Assembly: GCA_965223435.1 (NCBI GenBank)
Contig: CBDCWQ010000001.1
Location: 248,001-312,000, forward strand
Length of the DNA stretch: 64,000 nt
Source: CBDCWQ01 sp965223435
GTDB lineage: Bacteria > Myxococcota > Kuafuiibacteriia > Kuafuiibacteriales > Kuafuiibacteriaceae
Direction: 5' to 3'
A model generated the notes under the pieces. It searched no databases. It had not been told where the DNA came from and saw only the letters and a program-made list of their open reading frames with translations. Shown here piece by piece: positions 1-9,355 of the stretch (positions are counted from its first letter, which is position 1; the number at the start of each line of letters is the position of its first letter). A program made the translations under genes and the position numbers.

Positions 1-2
1 GG

Positions 3-101
3 AGTCCTTATCGGGGTTTTCTGAGCGGCCGGATCCAAGAAGATCGCTACAAACTCCTTCTGCACCTCAGCAATTTGGAACTCAAAACGCCCAACCAATG
101 A
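3..101 (+). CDS. 3' end of an upstream gene (partial, unknown)
   Basis: Reading from base 3 gives an open 32-codon stretch ending in TGA at 99-101 (C-terminus ...NLELKTPNQ). It is probably the tail of a gene that begins before the window. Its stop overlaps the ATG at 98 in an ATGA arrangement, the usual sign of translational coupling to the next gene. The fragment is too short to assign a family, and it could be a chance open frame. Confidence 0.4.
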   Translation, partial: SPYRGFLSGRIQEDRYKLLLHLSNLELKTPNQ

Positions 102-118
102 GTGGGCAGGAGCCAAAC

Positions 119-1582
119 ATGACCCTCTTCTCTGTCACCAACGCCCGTGCTCTGGGCAAGGGCCTTCAAAGCCCGGTTGGGAGCATCAAAGATTCTGAAC
201 TTCAGAAATTGGTCTTTGGATACAAGCGTACCGTAGCCGGGCGCTATCGAGCCATCCTCCGTGAGGACATGTCGCGTGTGTTCTCGAGCCAAACCCTCAT
301 GGTCTCGCCCAAGATTGACGGTGAACTATGGTTTCTCATTATGGGTGAGGGTGATCCGTTTTTTGCCAACCCCAAAGGTCGTGTGGTCTCTGGGAATATT
401 CCTGTTCTCGCGGAAGCACAGAAGCTGACAGACCGATGTCAGGGTCGAATGGTCATCGCCGGCGAGTTCTTTGCGGTCAAAAAAGAGGGCCGCCCTCGTG
501 TGGGAGACCTATCTGCCGCGATGGGGAGCGAAGAGAAGGCGCAGACAGAGCGCTTGGCATTTTCTGCTTTTGACGTCCTCTCCGCCACCACCGAAGACGG
601 TCTCATCACTTTGGCCAGCCCATATGAAGACCGTTTTGCGCTTCTTGAACGGGTCCTCAAAGGCGGCAAACGGCTCACGCATGTTCCCACAAAGGTCGTA
701 GAGTCGGCAGACCGTGTTGAGGACTTGTATCGGGAGTGGGTCGACGAAGGCAATGGCGAGGGCATTGTGGTTCGACCGCAAGATGGGCGCATCTTCAAGG
801 TCAAGCCGAGCATCAGCATAGACGCAGCCATCATTGCCTACACGGAGCGAAGCGATGAACCCGAACAGATCAGGTCTATGCTGTTGGCTCTGATGCACGA
901 AAACGGACACTTTCAGATCATTGGCTCGTGCGGAAACATGCCTACCGAAACGCGCAAGTCTTTGCACAAAACGCTTCGCGAACTCACCGCGGAGTCAAAA
1001 TATCGCCATGCAAGCAGCGATGGGGCCCTCTACCGCTTTGTCAGGCCAAAGGTCGTTACCGAAGTCAAAATAACCGACCTTCAGGGCGAAAGCTCATCAG
1101 GAGACCCCATCGAACGCATGGTGTTGTCCTATGAAGGTGGGTGGTCCCCTCTTGGCGAACGGTCAGGAGCCTCTATCATTCACCCGGTTCTGCAACGAAT
1201 CCGGGAAGACAAAGCGGTCAACAACACCGATATTCGGATGGCGCAGATCCTGGAGCGTTGTCCCATTAAGGAAAGTGCCGGGAGCGCTCTCGCAACCCCT
1301 CTCGAGAAAAGTACCCTTTTGCGGCGGGAGGTATATGTGAAAACGGTCAAAGGGGCGAACGCGGTTCGAAAGCTGCTTCTGTGGCAAACGAATAAGGCCG
1401 AGGCCGATTCTCGATTTCCTGCCTACGTTGTGCATTGGACCGACTACAGTCCGACAAGAAAAGATCCCCTCAAACGCGAAGTTCGATTGGCACCCACGCA
1501 GGCCGCGGCGGAGGCTTTAGCCGAGGATATGATCAAGACCAACATCAAGTCCGGCTGGAAGAACGCAGCTGAGACTCAGTAG
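119..1582 (+). CDS. ATP-dependent DNA ligase-like protein
   Basis: A 487-aa protein with the covalent nucleotidyltransferase signature: motif I PKIDGE with the presumed AMP-accepting lysine at about residue 65, a FSAFDVL stretch matching the central adenylation core, motif IV EGIVVR near 214 and motif V FKVKPS near 227. An OB-fold-like stretch follows (about 235-300). The family joins nicked DNA using ATP. The last ~190 residues are basic and not recognised. The ATG at 119 is chosen because AGGAG (108-112) lies 6 bases upstream; an alternative ATG at 98 overlaps the stop of the preceding frame. It is not the LigD type, since no primase or phosphoesterase domain is visible. An RNA ligase or other nucleotidyltransferase role cannot be excluded. 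Confidence 0.8.
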   Translation: MTLFSVTNARALGKGLQSPVGSIKDSELQKLVFGYKRTVAGRYRAILREDMSRVFSSQTLMVSPKIDGELWFLIMGEGDPFFANPKGRVVSGNIPVLAEAQKLTDRCQGRMVIAGEFFAVKKEGRPRVGDLSAAMGSEEKAQTERLAFSAFDVLSATTEDGLITLASPYEDRFALLERVLKGGKRLTHVPTKVVESADRVEDLYREWVDEGNGEGIVVRPQDGRIFKVKPSISIDAAIIAYTERSDEPEQIRSMLLALMHENGHFQIIGSCGNMPTETRKSLHKTLRELTAESKYRHASSDGALYRFVRPKVVTEVKITDLQGESSSGDPIERMVLSYEGGWSPLGERSGASIIHPVLQRIREDKAVNNTDIRMAQILERCPIKESAGSALATPLEKSTLLRREVYVKTVKGANAVRKLLLWQTNKAEADSRFPAYVVHWTDYSPTRKDPLKREVRLAPTQAAAEALAEDMIKTNIKSGWKNAAETQ

Positions 1583-1635
1583 TCCAGACGTTTGTCGGTG
1601 TCGGGGTCACGACCAAACCCACGGTTCAGCTCGCC

Positions 1636-1666
1636 GGCACCACAGGGTCCAATACCGCATGGTGCC
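1636..1666. terminator. Possible hairpin between convergent genes
   Basis: GGCACCA (1636-1642) can pair with TGGTGCC (1660-1666) as a perfect 7-bp stem around a 17-base loop. It lies between the converging ligase-like and GreA-like genes. There is no T-tract, so terminator function is only a guess. Confidence 0.3.
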
Positions 1667-1691
1667 TGAATCCGGACTTGTGCGTTTCTGT

Positions 1692-2201
1692 TTAGCAGAT
1701 GTCGACTACGGTCCAAGAGTGCCATGCGCCCCGAATCTGGACATCAACACCTTCACCGACCTTCTTTCCCATCAAGCCTTTGCCAATCGGTGAGGCGGGT
1801 GTCAGAACGGATATGAGTCCGTCTCCATGGGGCCCCGTAAGTTCGGTGCCCGCGCCCACCGGAAGGATCACAAAGGTTCGTTCCTCTTCGTCTTCTGCGA
1901 GCAGGTCGACGATCGCACCAAGGGCCACAGCCTGGTTGCGGTTGAAGTGGGGTAGTGGTTTGTTCCTAAAGGTGATGAGACATGCGAGCTCCTCCCTAAT
2001 CTGCCGGAGTCGCCTTTGCTGGCCCGTTGCCAGGCTGCCGTACTCTACGGTGGTACGCGCATCCTCGCGTTTTTCGGCGGCTGTAGCGACTGAACACACC
2101 GCCTCTTGTGCATTGTCGGCTATCTGCTCGGTCTCGGCTGCTTTGCGATGGTAATGGGCGGCGAGTTGGTCGATAAGCGCGTACCTGTCCAGGGGCATCA
2201 C
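1692..2201 (-). CDS. GreA/GreB-family transcription elongation factor
   Basis: A 169-aa protein. The C-terminal half (about 108-169) matches the FKBP-like Gre C-terminal domain, with the hallmark ASPIGKGLMGKKVGEGVDV. The N-terminal half is helical and charged, as expected for the Gre coiled coil that enters the RNA polymerase secondary channel to stimulate cleavage of backtracked transcripts. The start is GTG at 2201, with an in-frame ATG at 2198; no strong Shine-Dalgarno is visible. The length is close to GreA/GreB (~158 aa). The N-terminal sequence is divergent, and the acidic tip residues that define cleavage activity cannot be assigned by eye, so it may be a Gre-like regulator instead of canonical GreA. 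Confidence 0.75.
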   Translation of the reverse strand: MMPLDRYALIDQLAAHYHRKAAETEQIADNAQEAVCSVATAAEKREDARTTVEYGSLATGQQRRLRQIREELACLITFRNKPLPHFNRNQAVALGAIVDLLAEDEEERTFVILPVGAGTELTGPHGDGLISVLTPASPIGKGLMGKKVGEGVDVQIRGAWHSWTVVDIC

Positions 2202-2507
2202 CCAGCGCTAGCATTTCTTGGGCGTCGCCAAAAGGCGAGTGTTGGTGCACATGCCTGAACTGGGCATCGAATGGGCGGTTTCCCGTCTGCAATCAACGGG
2301 GGTTGCTCGCCCAGTGAAACCGAGTCCAGTCCAAAGTTTTCGTTTCCTATTTGGCGAAGACCGAGTACACTGCCTCGAATCTTTCTGGGGATCTTGACCC
2401 CCTCCTCCGTCCCACGGTGCCTAAAGGCGCCAGAGCCCTTACGGTTTTGCTTCTCGGCGCCTACGGGCGCAAATGGGCTCCCTCGTTGCAAACATTTGCG
2501 AAAGACC
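2202..2507. other. Intergenic region between divergent genes
   Basis: About 306 bases between the GreA-like gene (leftward) and the SulP gene (rightward). An open frame runs through it in phase with the SulP gene, but its residues lack any SulP character. It presumably holds two divergent promoters; no convincing -35/-10 pair was found. Confidence 0.4.
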
Positions 2508-4178
2508 ATGACTGTGAAACCTCATCTCATCGAAAAACATCACGCCAGTGCCCTAAACGACATTCTCCCCGGACTCACCGTCGCCCTCGCGCTGGTTCCC
2601 GAAGCTGTAGCTTTTGCCTTCGTAGCGGGTGTACCGCCGGTCGTTGGGCTCTATGGCGCCTTCATGATGGGACTCATCACTTCAGTCTTTGGCGGTCGCC
2701 CGGGGATGATATCCGGCGCAACGGGGGCGATGGCGGTGGTGATGGTTGCCCTGGTGAGCCAGGGGCAGAAGATGGGCGGCGGCGAAAGCGCAGCTGGACT
2801 CCAGTACCTCCTGGCTACGCTGATCTTGGCTGGGTTGATCCAGGTCACCGCGGGCTTACTCCACCTGGGAAAGTTCGTTCGCATGATACCAAGCCCCGTC
2901 ATGATGGGATTCGTGAACGGACTTGCCATTGTGATCTTCTTGTCCCAGCTGAACATGTTCAAGCGCGGCGAGACTTGGCTCTCGGGCGCCTCCCTTTTTG
3001 GTATGCTGGGGTTAACAGGCCTTACGATGGCGATCATGATAGCGCTCCCGAAACTGACTAAGCGGGTCCCGGCGGCGCTTGCGGCTATCGTCATTGTTTC
3101 TTTGGTTGTCATTTTTGGCGATGTTCAGACCGAGACGGTCGCAACCTTCATCGCGGGCCGCGGAGGTGACGGGGTTCGGGCGGGTCTACCCCGTTTCGCA
3201 GTCCCAATGGTTCCTCTCTCGCTAGATACCTTGGCTTTCATCTTACCGTATGCGGTGATTTTGGCTGCTATCGGCCTCATTGAATCATTGATGACATTAA
3301 ACCTTATCGACGAGCTGACCGAAACTCGAGGACAGGCGAACCGAGAGTGTGTTGCGCAAGGGTCTGCAAATATTGTTAACGCTTTCTTCGGCGGAATGGG
3401 GGGCTGTGCGATGATCGGACAGAGCATCATCAACATCAAGTCCGGAGGGCGGGGCCGGGTCTCTGGAGTTGTTGCTGCCGTCACGTTACTCGGTTTCATT
3501 CTATTCGGTTCGGAATACATCGAGATGGTTCCCATCGCAGCGCTTGTAGGCGTGATGTTCATGGTGGTGATCGGAACCTTTGCGTGGAACACATTCAAGA
3601 TTCTCAACAAGGTGCCCGTCTCGGACGTATTGGTGATGCTCACGGTCACCGCCCTGACGGTTGTCTTTGACCTCGCTATTGCGGTCGCCGTCGGGGTAAC
3701 GATGTCGGCGTTGATATTCGCGTGGGAGAACGCACTTCGTATTCGAGCCCGCAAACGGTTCGATGAGCAAGGTATCAAGCACTACGAAATCTTCGGACCG
3801 CTCTTCTTCGGATCTACCACCCTTTTTGCATCCAAATTTGATGTAGAGAATGATCCGGATGAGGTCATTATTGATTTTCAAGAATCGCGTATCATGGACC
3901 AAAGCGCCATCGAGGCGATTAACAAGTTAGCGGATAAATACCAACGGGCTCATAAAACCATTCACCTGCGCCATCTCAGCCCGGATTGCAGAAAGCTTAT
4001 TCGCAAAGCCGAAAAAATCTGTGACATCAACGTTCTGGAAGATCCCGATTACTTTGTCGCGGTGGACAACTATCGAACCGCGTTGAAAGAGGCCTTGGAG
4101 CAAGGCGTCCAAAGGCCAAGGGCGAGCGTCTTATCCGCTTCCCCCAAAGCGGCAATCGTGACCAGCCGAAGCTCCTAG
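2508..4178 (+). CDS. SulP-family anion transporter with STAS domain
   Basis: A 556-aa inner-membrane protein. The first ~430 residues are a string of hydrophobic segments opening with the SulP pattern LPGLTVALALVPEAVAFAF and the conserved ISGATGAMAVV. The C-terminal ~110 residues form a STAS domain (IIDFQESRIMDQSAIEAINKL). Members carry sulfate, bicarbonate or other anions, usually as Na+ symporters or exchangers; the substrate cannot be read here. The ATG at 2508 is chosen because the family sequence begins there, although the frame stays open for 79 codons upstream without SulP similarity. It converges on the SufR-like regulator gene. Confidence 0.88.
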   Translation: MTVKPHLIEKHHASALNDILPGLTVALALVPEAVAFAFVAGVPPVVGLYGAFMMGLITSVFGGRPGMISGATGAMAVVMVALVSQGQKMGGGESAAGLQYLLATLILAGLIQVTAGLLHLGKFVRMIPSPVMMGFVNGLAIVIFLSQLNMFKRGETWLSGASLFGMLGLTGLTMAIMIALPKLTKRVPAALAAIVIVSLVVIFGDVQTETVATFIAGRGGDGVRAGLPRFAVPMVPLSLDTLAFILPYAVILAAIGLIESLMTLNLIDELTETRGQANRECVAQGSANIVNAFFGGMGGCAMIGQSIINIKSGGRGRVSGVVAAVTLLGFILFGSEYIEMVPIAALVGVMFMVVIGTFAWNTFKILNKVPVSDVLVMLTVTALTVVFDLAIAVAVGVTMSALIFAWENALRIRARKRFDEQGIKHYEIFGPLFFGSTTLFASKFDVENDPDEVIIDFQESRIMDQSAIEAINKLADKYQRAHKTIHLRHLSPDCRKLIRKAEKICDINVLEDPDYFVAVDNYRTALKEALEQGVQRPRASVLSASPKAAIVTSRSS

Positions 4179-4273
4179 CTTGCCCAGACAAGGATCAACA
4201 GACTCGACGGCGAAAACAATCCGAGTGCCGGAATGAATCAACGTTTGCCATCAGTTGAATACCCTGCGCTTTT

Positions 4274-4921
4274 CTATTTCTCCTTCGTTTGCTTCTTACC
4301 GAAGCGAAACTGGCATGAGGCGCCCCCACGGACCATGCATGCGTCGTGGTTCACTTCTCGTCCAAGCATGTTGGATAGGAAAACCAAATCGAGCCGACAC
4401 ACATCTTCGTGGTTGGCCGCAAGCTCATGGTAAAGACAATTTCGCGCGTCAATGATGGGCAACGCACCTTGATTTCCTGGTAATGCCCGCGCGTCGTATC
4501 CGAGCTCAAGCATCATCGTCGCAACCTGCTCGATACGTTCGGCATCAGTTTCGGCGGTCAAACGCCCCCGAAACTCTTGCGCCATGCTCTTTCCAATGTT
4601 TTCCAGGTAAGTGGCGACGGCATCGGTCCCAAGCTGATGCTTGACGGACTCCAACAAAGCTTGAGCAAACCAAGAGTAGCGTTTCGGAAACAAATTGATG
4701 CCGCTGGGCGTCAAGATGTAAAGCCAACCCGGTCGACCCGCCGTAGCCTTGAGCTGATGCTTTCCAACATAACCACCTCTCTGCAGCGCCACGACATGCT
4801 GCTGAACGGCAGTACGCGTAATATTCAAAAGCTTCGCCAAGTTGTCCACGCTCAGTCCCTCTTTGTTCTGTAAGAGGGCCGTCAATAGCTGCTGCTGTCT
4901 CGCTCCGAATCCGTCCAACAT
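4274..4921 (-). CDS. SufR-like HTH regulator with Cys cluster
   Basis: A 215-aa regulator. Residues about 8-60 form a winged HTH (LSVDNLAKLLNITRTAVQQH). The C-terminal part carries four cysteines spaced CX12C, X19, CX7C in the context NCLYHEL...DVC...ACMVRGGASC. This resembles SufR-type regulators, which sense Fe-S status or redox/NO through a cluster bound to such cysteines. It is divergently transcribed from the di-heme cytochrome gene across 156 bases, which suggests regulation of itself and of that cytochrome. No suf genes are present in the window, so a role in Suf control is not supported locally. Confidence 0.75.
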   Translation of the reverse strand: MLDGFGARQQQLLTALLQNKEGLSVDNLAKLLNITRTAVQQHVVALQRGGYVGKHQLKATAGRPGWLYILTPSGINLFPKRYSWFAQALLESVKHQLGTDAVATYLENIGKSMAQEFRGRLTAETDAERIEQVATMMLELGYDARALPGNQGALPIIDARNCLYHELAANHEDVCRLDLVFLSNMLGREVNHDACMVRGGASCQFRFGKKQTKEK

Positions 4922-5077
4922 CTCGTCACCCCAACCAAGCGGCGTGCTCCTTAGTAGGAGCCCTCGTTTTTCGAGTCCAGAGGCGGAACGCTTAATCGAC
5001 TTTCGACAGTTTTATATTGACAAAGTTTATGAATATTCTCAAGCTGGTTGAAGTTTCTGGGTTAGGAGACCTCAAAC
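4922..5077. promoter_or_regulatory. Divergent promoter/operator region
   Basis: The spacer between the SufR-like gene and the cytochrome gene contains an unusually AT-rich island at about 5010-5040 with TTGACA at 5017-5022 and a GAATATTC palindrome at 5031-5038. No -10 box sits at the right distance from TTGACA, so the promoter assignment is tentative. The palindrome could be a regulator site. GGAGACC, about 10 bases upstream of the ATG at 5078, is the likely ribosome binding site. Confidence 0.4.
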
Positions 5078-6253
5078 ATGAAAAATAACAGTACCTTAGT
5101 CCATCATCTCTCGTTTGCCCTCGGCCTCGCAGCCACCGTGACCAGTTGCGGCATGAGCAAAACGGACGTCAGCGAGGCCGAACTTATTGCGCAAGGTAAG
5201 GAGGCCTTCCGGCACGACACTTTTGGCGATGAAGCGCTGTGGACCGAAACGCTTCGGCTCCACGAGGTTATCCCAGCCGCAGTCGATCCAACGACCGCGT
5301 TGAGCGTAGGCCTCAAAGTCGACGCAGAGGCCCTCCCGGACGGCATCTTGGACACTGCAGACCTATCCGATCCGGCAACAACCGTTGCATTGCTCAAGCT
5401 CGATGCCGTCGTGGGCCTCAAAGCGAAGATTGAGACCGTCTCTGGCGTAGACACCCTCACCAGCGTTGGGGTGACCTGTGCTTTATGCCATTCCAATGTT
5501 GATGATTCGGTGGCTCCTGGCATCGGCCGAAGACGCGATGGCTGGCCGAACCGCGATCTCGACGCCGGACTCATTTTGTCCCTGTCTCCGGCGCTTCAAG
5601 ACCAAAAGACCCAGGCGGCCCTCAAGTCGTGGGGACCGGGAAAATACGACGCCTACTGGAATCAAGATGGCAAGAGCGACCCGGCAGTCATCCCCCCGGC
5701 TTACGGTCTCGCTGGAATCGAAAATACAACCTATACGGGTGAAGGCGATATATCCTATTGGAATGCTTATGTTGCCGTGACCCAAATGGGTGGGCTTGGC
5801 AATTTTGAAGACCCAAGACTCGGCCTCAATATTTCTAACACGCCAGACCTGGTCACTCCAAAGCTCCCGGCCCTTCGCGCCTACCAACATAGCCTTCCCG
5901 CCCCGCCGCCCCCGCCTGGTAGCTTCGACACGGCCAAAGCGGAGCGAGGAAAGACACTTTTCAGCAAAAAGGCACAGTGCGCCAACTGCCACGCGGGAGA
6001 CAAATTTACGGATGCCGATGAGAGGCTGCACGCCCCCTCCGAAATTGGAATCGATCCGCTACTCGCCGAGCGCGGAACAACCGGCAAGTATCGAACCTCT
6101 CCTTTGGCGGGCATATGGCAGCACCCTCCCTATTTTCACAACGGAAGTGCTGAGACACTTCAAGACGTAGTCACCCACTACAATGACCACTTTGCTCTTG
6201 GTCTCACCCCTGACGAGCAAGACGATCTCGTCCACTTCCTTCGTTCGCTTTGA
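5078..6253 (+). CDS. Di-heme cytochrome c lipoprotein (peroxidase/MauG-like)
   Basis: A 391-aa protein with a lipoprotein signal peptide (lipobox TSC|G near residue 24). It has two heme c motifs, CALCH at about 134-138 and CANCH at 301-305. The C-terminal part (RTSPLAGIWQHPPYFHNGSA) is the signature seen in bacterial di-heme cytochrome c peroxidases and MauG-like proteins. A proline-rich linker joins the two halves (about 277-283). It probably acts in periplasmic electron transfer, anchored to a membrane. Divergence from the SufR-like regulator suggests Fe-S or redox-responsive expression. Peroxidase activity is not established, because the first half is unlike the classical N-terminal heme domain. 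Confidence 0.82.
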   Translation: MKNNSTLVHHLSFALGLAATVTSCGMSKTDVSEAELIAQGKEAFRHDTFGDEALWTETLRLHEVIPAAVDPTTALSVGLKVDAEALPDGILDTADLSDPATTVALLKLDAVVGLKAKIETVSGVDTLTSVGVTCALCHSNVDDSVAPGIGRRRDGWPNRDLDAGLILSLSPALQDQKTQAALKSWGPGKYDAYWNQDGKSDPAVIPPAYGLAGIENTTYTGEGDISYWNAYVAVTQMGGLGNFEDPRLGLNISNTPDLVTPKLPALRAYQHSLPAPPPPPGSFDTAKAERGKTLFSKKAQCANCHAGDKFTDADERLHAPSEIGIDPLLAERGTTGKYRTSPLAGIWQHPPYFHNGSAETLQDVVTHYNDHFALGLTPDEQDDLVHFLRSL

Positions 6254-6310
6254 AATAGTGACCATTCAACCGACAGCACTCGGAGGAGTTCACCATTCGG
6301 TCTAGGGAAG

Positions 6311-6350
6311 CGCGCCCCTCCCCCCCCCACATTGCAATGGGAGGGGCGCG
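6311..6350. terminator. Strong GC hairpin between convergent genes
   Basis: CGCGCCCCTCCC (6311-6322) and GGGAGGGGCGCG (6339-6350) form a perfect 12-bp inverted repeat around a 16-base loop. It lies between the cytochrome gene and the converging pseudogene, where a bidirectional terminator would be expected. There is no T-tract on either strand. Confidence 0.55.
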
Positions 6351-6377
6351 GAGGCGCTGGCTCTTGGGTCAGTCATC

Positions 6378-8769
6378 TCAGCGGGAGGGCGGCCGGTAGT
6401 CGATATGGAGCAGGGGGGCGCCGCCCGGTTGGCCATTAAAAGACTCCGCGGTACGTGTTCCAATGGAGCCACTGACTGAGATCGCCAGCGCGTTTCCTGA
6501 ATGCCAACCGCTTTGGTCGATGATCTCTTGGATAACCGTCGAGAGATCTGGCGTTTGTTGGTCTGAGGTGGCCGACCCGACTGTTGTCCAAGGGGGTGGC
6601 ATCCAGGCGACCGAAGAGTCGGTAGGCGGACGATCGGAAATACTTCTGCGGGCAGTCGTAAAACCCGAAGGGTTGCTGTTTCGCTCACCTTGAATCAGAA
6701 GCACACACGGCTCGCTCGACGTCTCGTCGACCTGAAATTGGAGATAGGCTCGCTCGATGATCGAACCGGCGGGAACCTGAACGTCTTGGAACCGGATCCC
6801 AACCCACTGAGGTCTCCCGCCGGTGAAAACCAGCTCCAGGTCGCTGCTGGTCGTCTGAACGCGTCCACCACTGGACTCTTCCGCGTCATCGGTAGCGGTC
6901 GCGACCCTGGTCTCAAAGCTGTGAATCTCTGAAGTCAAGGTGTACTCCACCTGCAATAGGGGCGCAGCCGAAGGAGATCCATCAAAGGCCTCTGCGACCC
7001 GTTCGCCACTCCCCGAGATGAAGAGGGTGAGTGCTTGGCCCGAAGACCAGCCGTCCCGCCCGGTAATCTCTTCAACGATCGTTGCAAGATCGGGGGTTCG
7101 CTGCCCCGGACCTGCTTCGCCTACGACATTCCATGCCGGGGGAGACCAGTCCACCGAGGACGTTGTTCTTGGCCGACTCGACACCTCGAGTCGCTCCCGA
7201 CGAAATGGACTTGAATCGTCGGCCGCCTCACCTTCCAAACGGAGCGCTGTCCGACACCGAACTTCGCCTCGTCGGTCTGGAACTGAACGTATGCAGTCCG
7301 AATCTTTGCACCCCGTGGAATATCAACCGCCGAAAACCTGAGACCCACGGTTTGTACTCCAGAGTCGAAAACCAACTCAAGATCGCTGCTGCTGACACGC
7401 AGATCACCATCCGCAGCCTCCTCAACGTCATCCCCAGAAGCTCCGATCCTCGCCTCAAACCGGTGCACTGCGTCAGAGTCTGTGACCAGTACCGTGACGC
7501 GATCCTGCGCGGACAATGCACCATCATCGGCAGAGAGCTCGAGCACATACTCTCCTGCAACCGAGAAGCGAGCGGTCGGTTGTATCACCCGAGTATCATC
7601 AAAGACCACGGGCCCCGGACCGCTCACTTTTGTCCAGTCGAGCGCCAGCGATGGTGGACTCGGCAAGCCCATCGTCGATGACCTCCCCGAGGAGCATCAC
7701 CTCATCGTTCACCGAAACAGTCTGATCTGGACCGGCATCAACCTCGGGCGCTTGGTTCAAGGTTAGCGAATCAAAGGCAAACTCGTACATTTTCCCATCG
7801 TTCTCGTCTGGATCTGTGTCGTTATCAACACCGCGGACAACAACATAAAGGCTCCGCTCACGGGCATCGTCGCTTCGCGGCGCCACGGTAATGCCTGCGC
7901 CGGCGAGACTGCCAGCACCTGTGAGTTCAATGATGCCAACGAGCGAACCAGAGGGTGCCAGCTCGAAGACCCGTGCGCCTCGATCCGAAATCAGCAGGCT
8001 TCCCCGAAGCTCATCAAAGACAATGCCCTCCGGATCCCGGATACCGAAATCCTCAAGGCCAAGCACATGAACTGCATCGTCCCCGTCTGGAGCAACGCCG
8101 TCAAAGCGCCCGTTGACACCCGGGCTCAATCGATAGACTTCGCGGTTGAACCCGTCGACAATGAACAGCTCGTCAAGGCTCGGAGCGTAGGCCACGCCTT
8201 CCGGATCGAGGCTGTTGAAGAGCCGCGTGTTTATCGTAGTCACAACATCATCCGCAGTGCCGTGACGTCCATCTGGTCCCGGGTTCACCTCGTAGATACG
8301 ATCCCGGTCGTCGTCGCTCACGAAGAGATGCCCATCAACCGGATTGAATGAGAGTCCCGTCGGCTCGAGCGAAAAAAGCCTGGGTGCCAGAACCTTGGTT
8401 AAAACGTGCCGTCCAGCGTTGTCTCAAACAAGTTGATCCCCTCAAAGAGGACGGTCTCATTGACTTCGGAGTCACCGATGAGGAGCCGGTTCTGAGACGA
8501 AAGATATGTTTATAGCGGAGGGGTCCGGGCTCGGGGGGCTGAACCCAGAAGTATGGGTCACCGATACCAATGGAGCCACCTCGTCGGCAGCCAACGCCAC
8601 AAACGGGGACGGTCTCCAACCGTTCTAAATCCTCAGCCTGCGCAAAGGAAGTATGCGATCCGCACACGACGGAACAGAACCCCATCGTCCAACTGAATAC
8701 TTGTTTTGAAATGCCACTTCGTTTCCATCCTAGAACCTTTCTTTGGCGAGTCGAACGGTCCGTCGGCAC
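6378..8769 (-). pseudogene. Degraded secreted beta-propeller / PKD / repeat-domain protein
   Basis: Consecutive leftward reading frames join into one ~790-aa protein only if at least four frameshifts are allowed, near 8500, 8410, 7670 and 7245. In order: a signal peptide ending near SFAQA; a beta-propeller of the SdiA-regulated/NHL style (NRLLIGDSEVNE, then FVSDDDRDRIYEV and repeated DPEG blades); a PKD-like domain (EVDAGPDQTV...DDGALSAQDRVTV); and two tandem ~165-aa modules sharing SSSDLELVF, AYVQFQ/AYLQFQ and TPDL. The flanking large genes are intact, so local sequencing error is unlikely. Open fragments lie at 6378-7238, 7121-7672, 7599-8321 and 8335-8769. Repeat A lies just upstream of its 5' end. 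Confidence 0.8.
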
Positions 8770-8933
8770 CCGGCATGGGAACTAGACCTCGACAAGACAC
8801 AACTCCCTATCTAGCATCCGCAACAGGTTCTGCGCAGAGTGACTTCCCCTCTTTCTCCTCATGGTGTCCTGTTGGAACCACGGTGGTGTAAACGTGCCTT
8901 AGCGAGAGGCAAGATCTATTCTGGAACAATCTA

Positions 8934-9232
8934 GGCTCGTAAAACTCGAGCCAAAGATTGACACGATGTGCATTGTAGATGTGCGCTGTGGAAGATAACG
9001 CAGGACATTATTTGAAAAGGAGGCTATCGTCAGCGACGAGGGCCTGTGACGGCGCCCCAAAAGTTAGCGTTCACACCGATCGACCACATAGGATGCAACA
9101 TGGCCTTCGGGGTCCCCCCAGTTGCTCGCCCAAGTCATCTTCGTGCCGTCTGGCGACACAGAGCTATACTGCTCCGTCAGGTATCCGTTTTGGGCAGAAT
9201 TGGTTTGAACGAGGCGCACGGTCTCCATGCTC
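8934..9232 (-). repeat. Repeat A: orphan 3' end of a secreted-protein gene
   Basis: About 300 bases nearly identical to 17662-17961. It contains the last ~55 codons of the 1316-aa lipoprotein gene (leftward, ...NSAQNGYLTEQ...GDPEGHVASYVVD.CER) plus about 125 bases of its 3' flank. Similarity stops abruptly at 9232, where the upstream coding part is missing. It lies in the 8770-9355 stretch, which has no other recognisable gene; 8770-8933 holds nothing I can identify. Confidence 0.85.
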
Positions 9233-9355
9233 CCGGGACTCGAGGTACCAGTCTGTCCGTTGGCAACGATAGGGGGGCGCCCGTACATCACTCACGTGAC
9301 CCGAGGGCATTTGGGCGACTTGATTGACCCCGGGAGGCGTGCCAACATCGCCCAA

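Noticed and set aside
1699..2154. Long rightward open frame opposite the GreA-like gene
   Set aside because: Ser/Arg-rich shadow of the leftward gene, which has clear Gre family sequence.
2271..2507. 79-codon N-terminal extension of the SulP gene
   Set aside because: No SulP or signal-like character; family homology begins at ATG 2508.
5017..5022. TTGACA as a definite -35 box for the cytochrome gene
   Set aside because: No -10 hexamer at 16-18 bases; kept only as part of a tentative regulatory region.
9227..9355. Earlier start of the 304-aa lipoprotein
   Set aside because: Would begin at the end of repeat A and place 43 non-signal residues before an obvious lipoprotein signal peptide.
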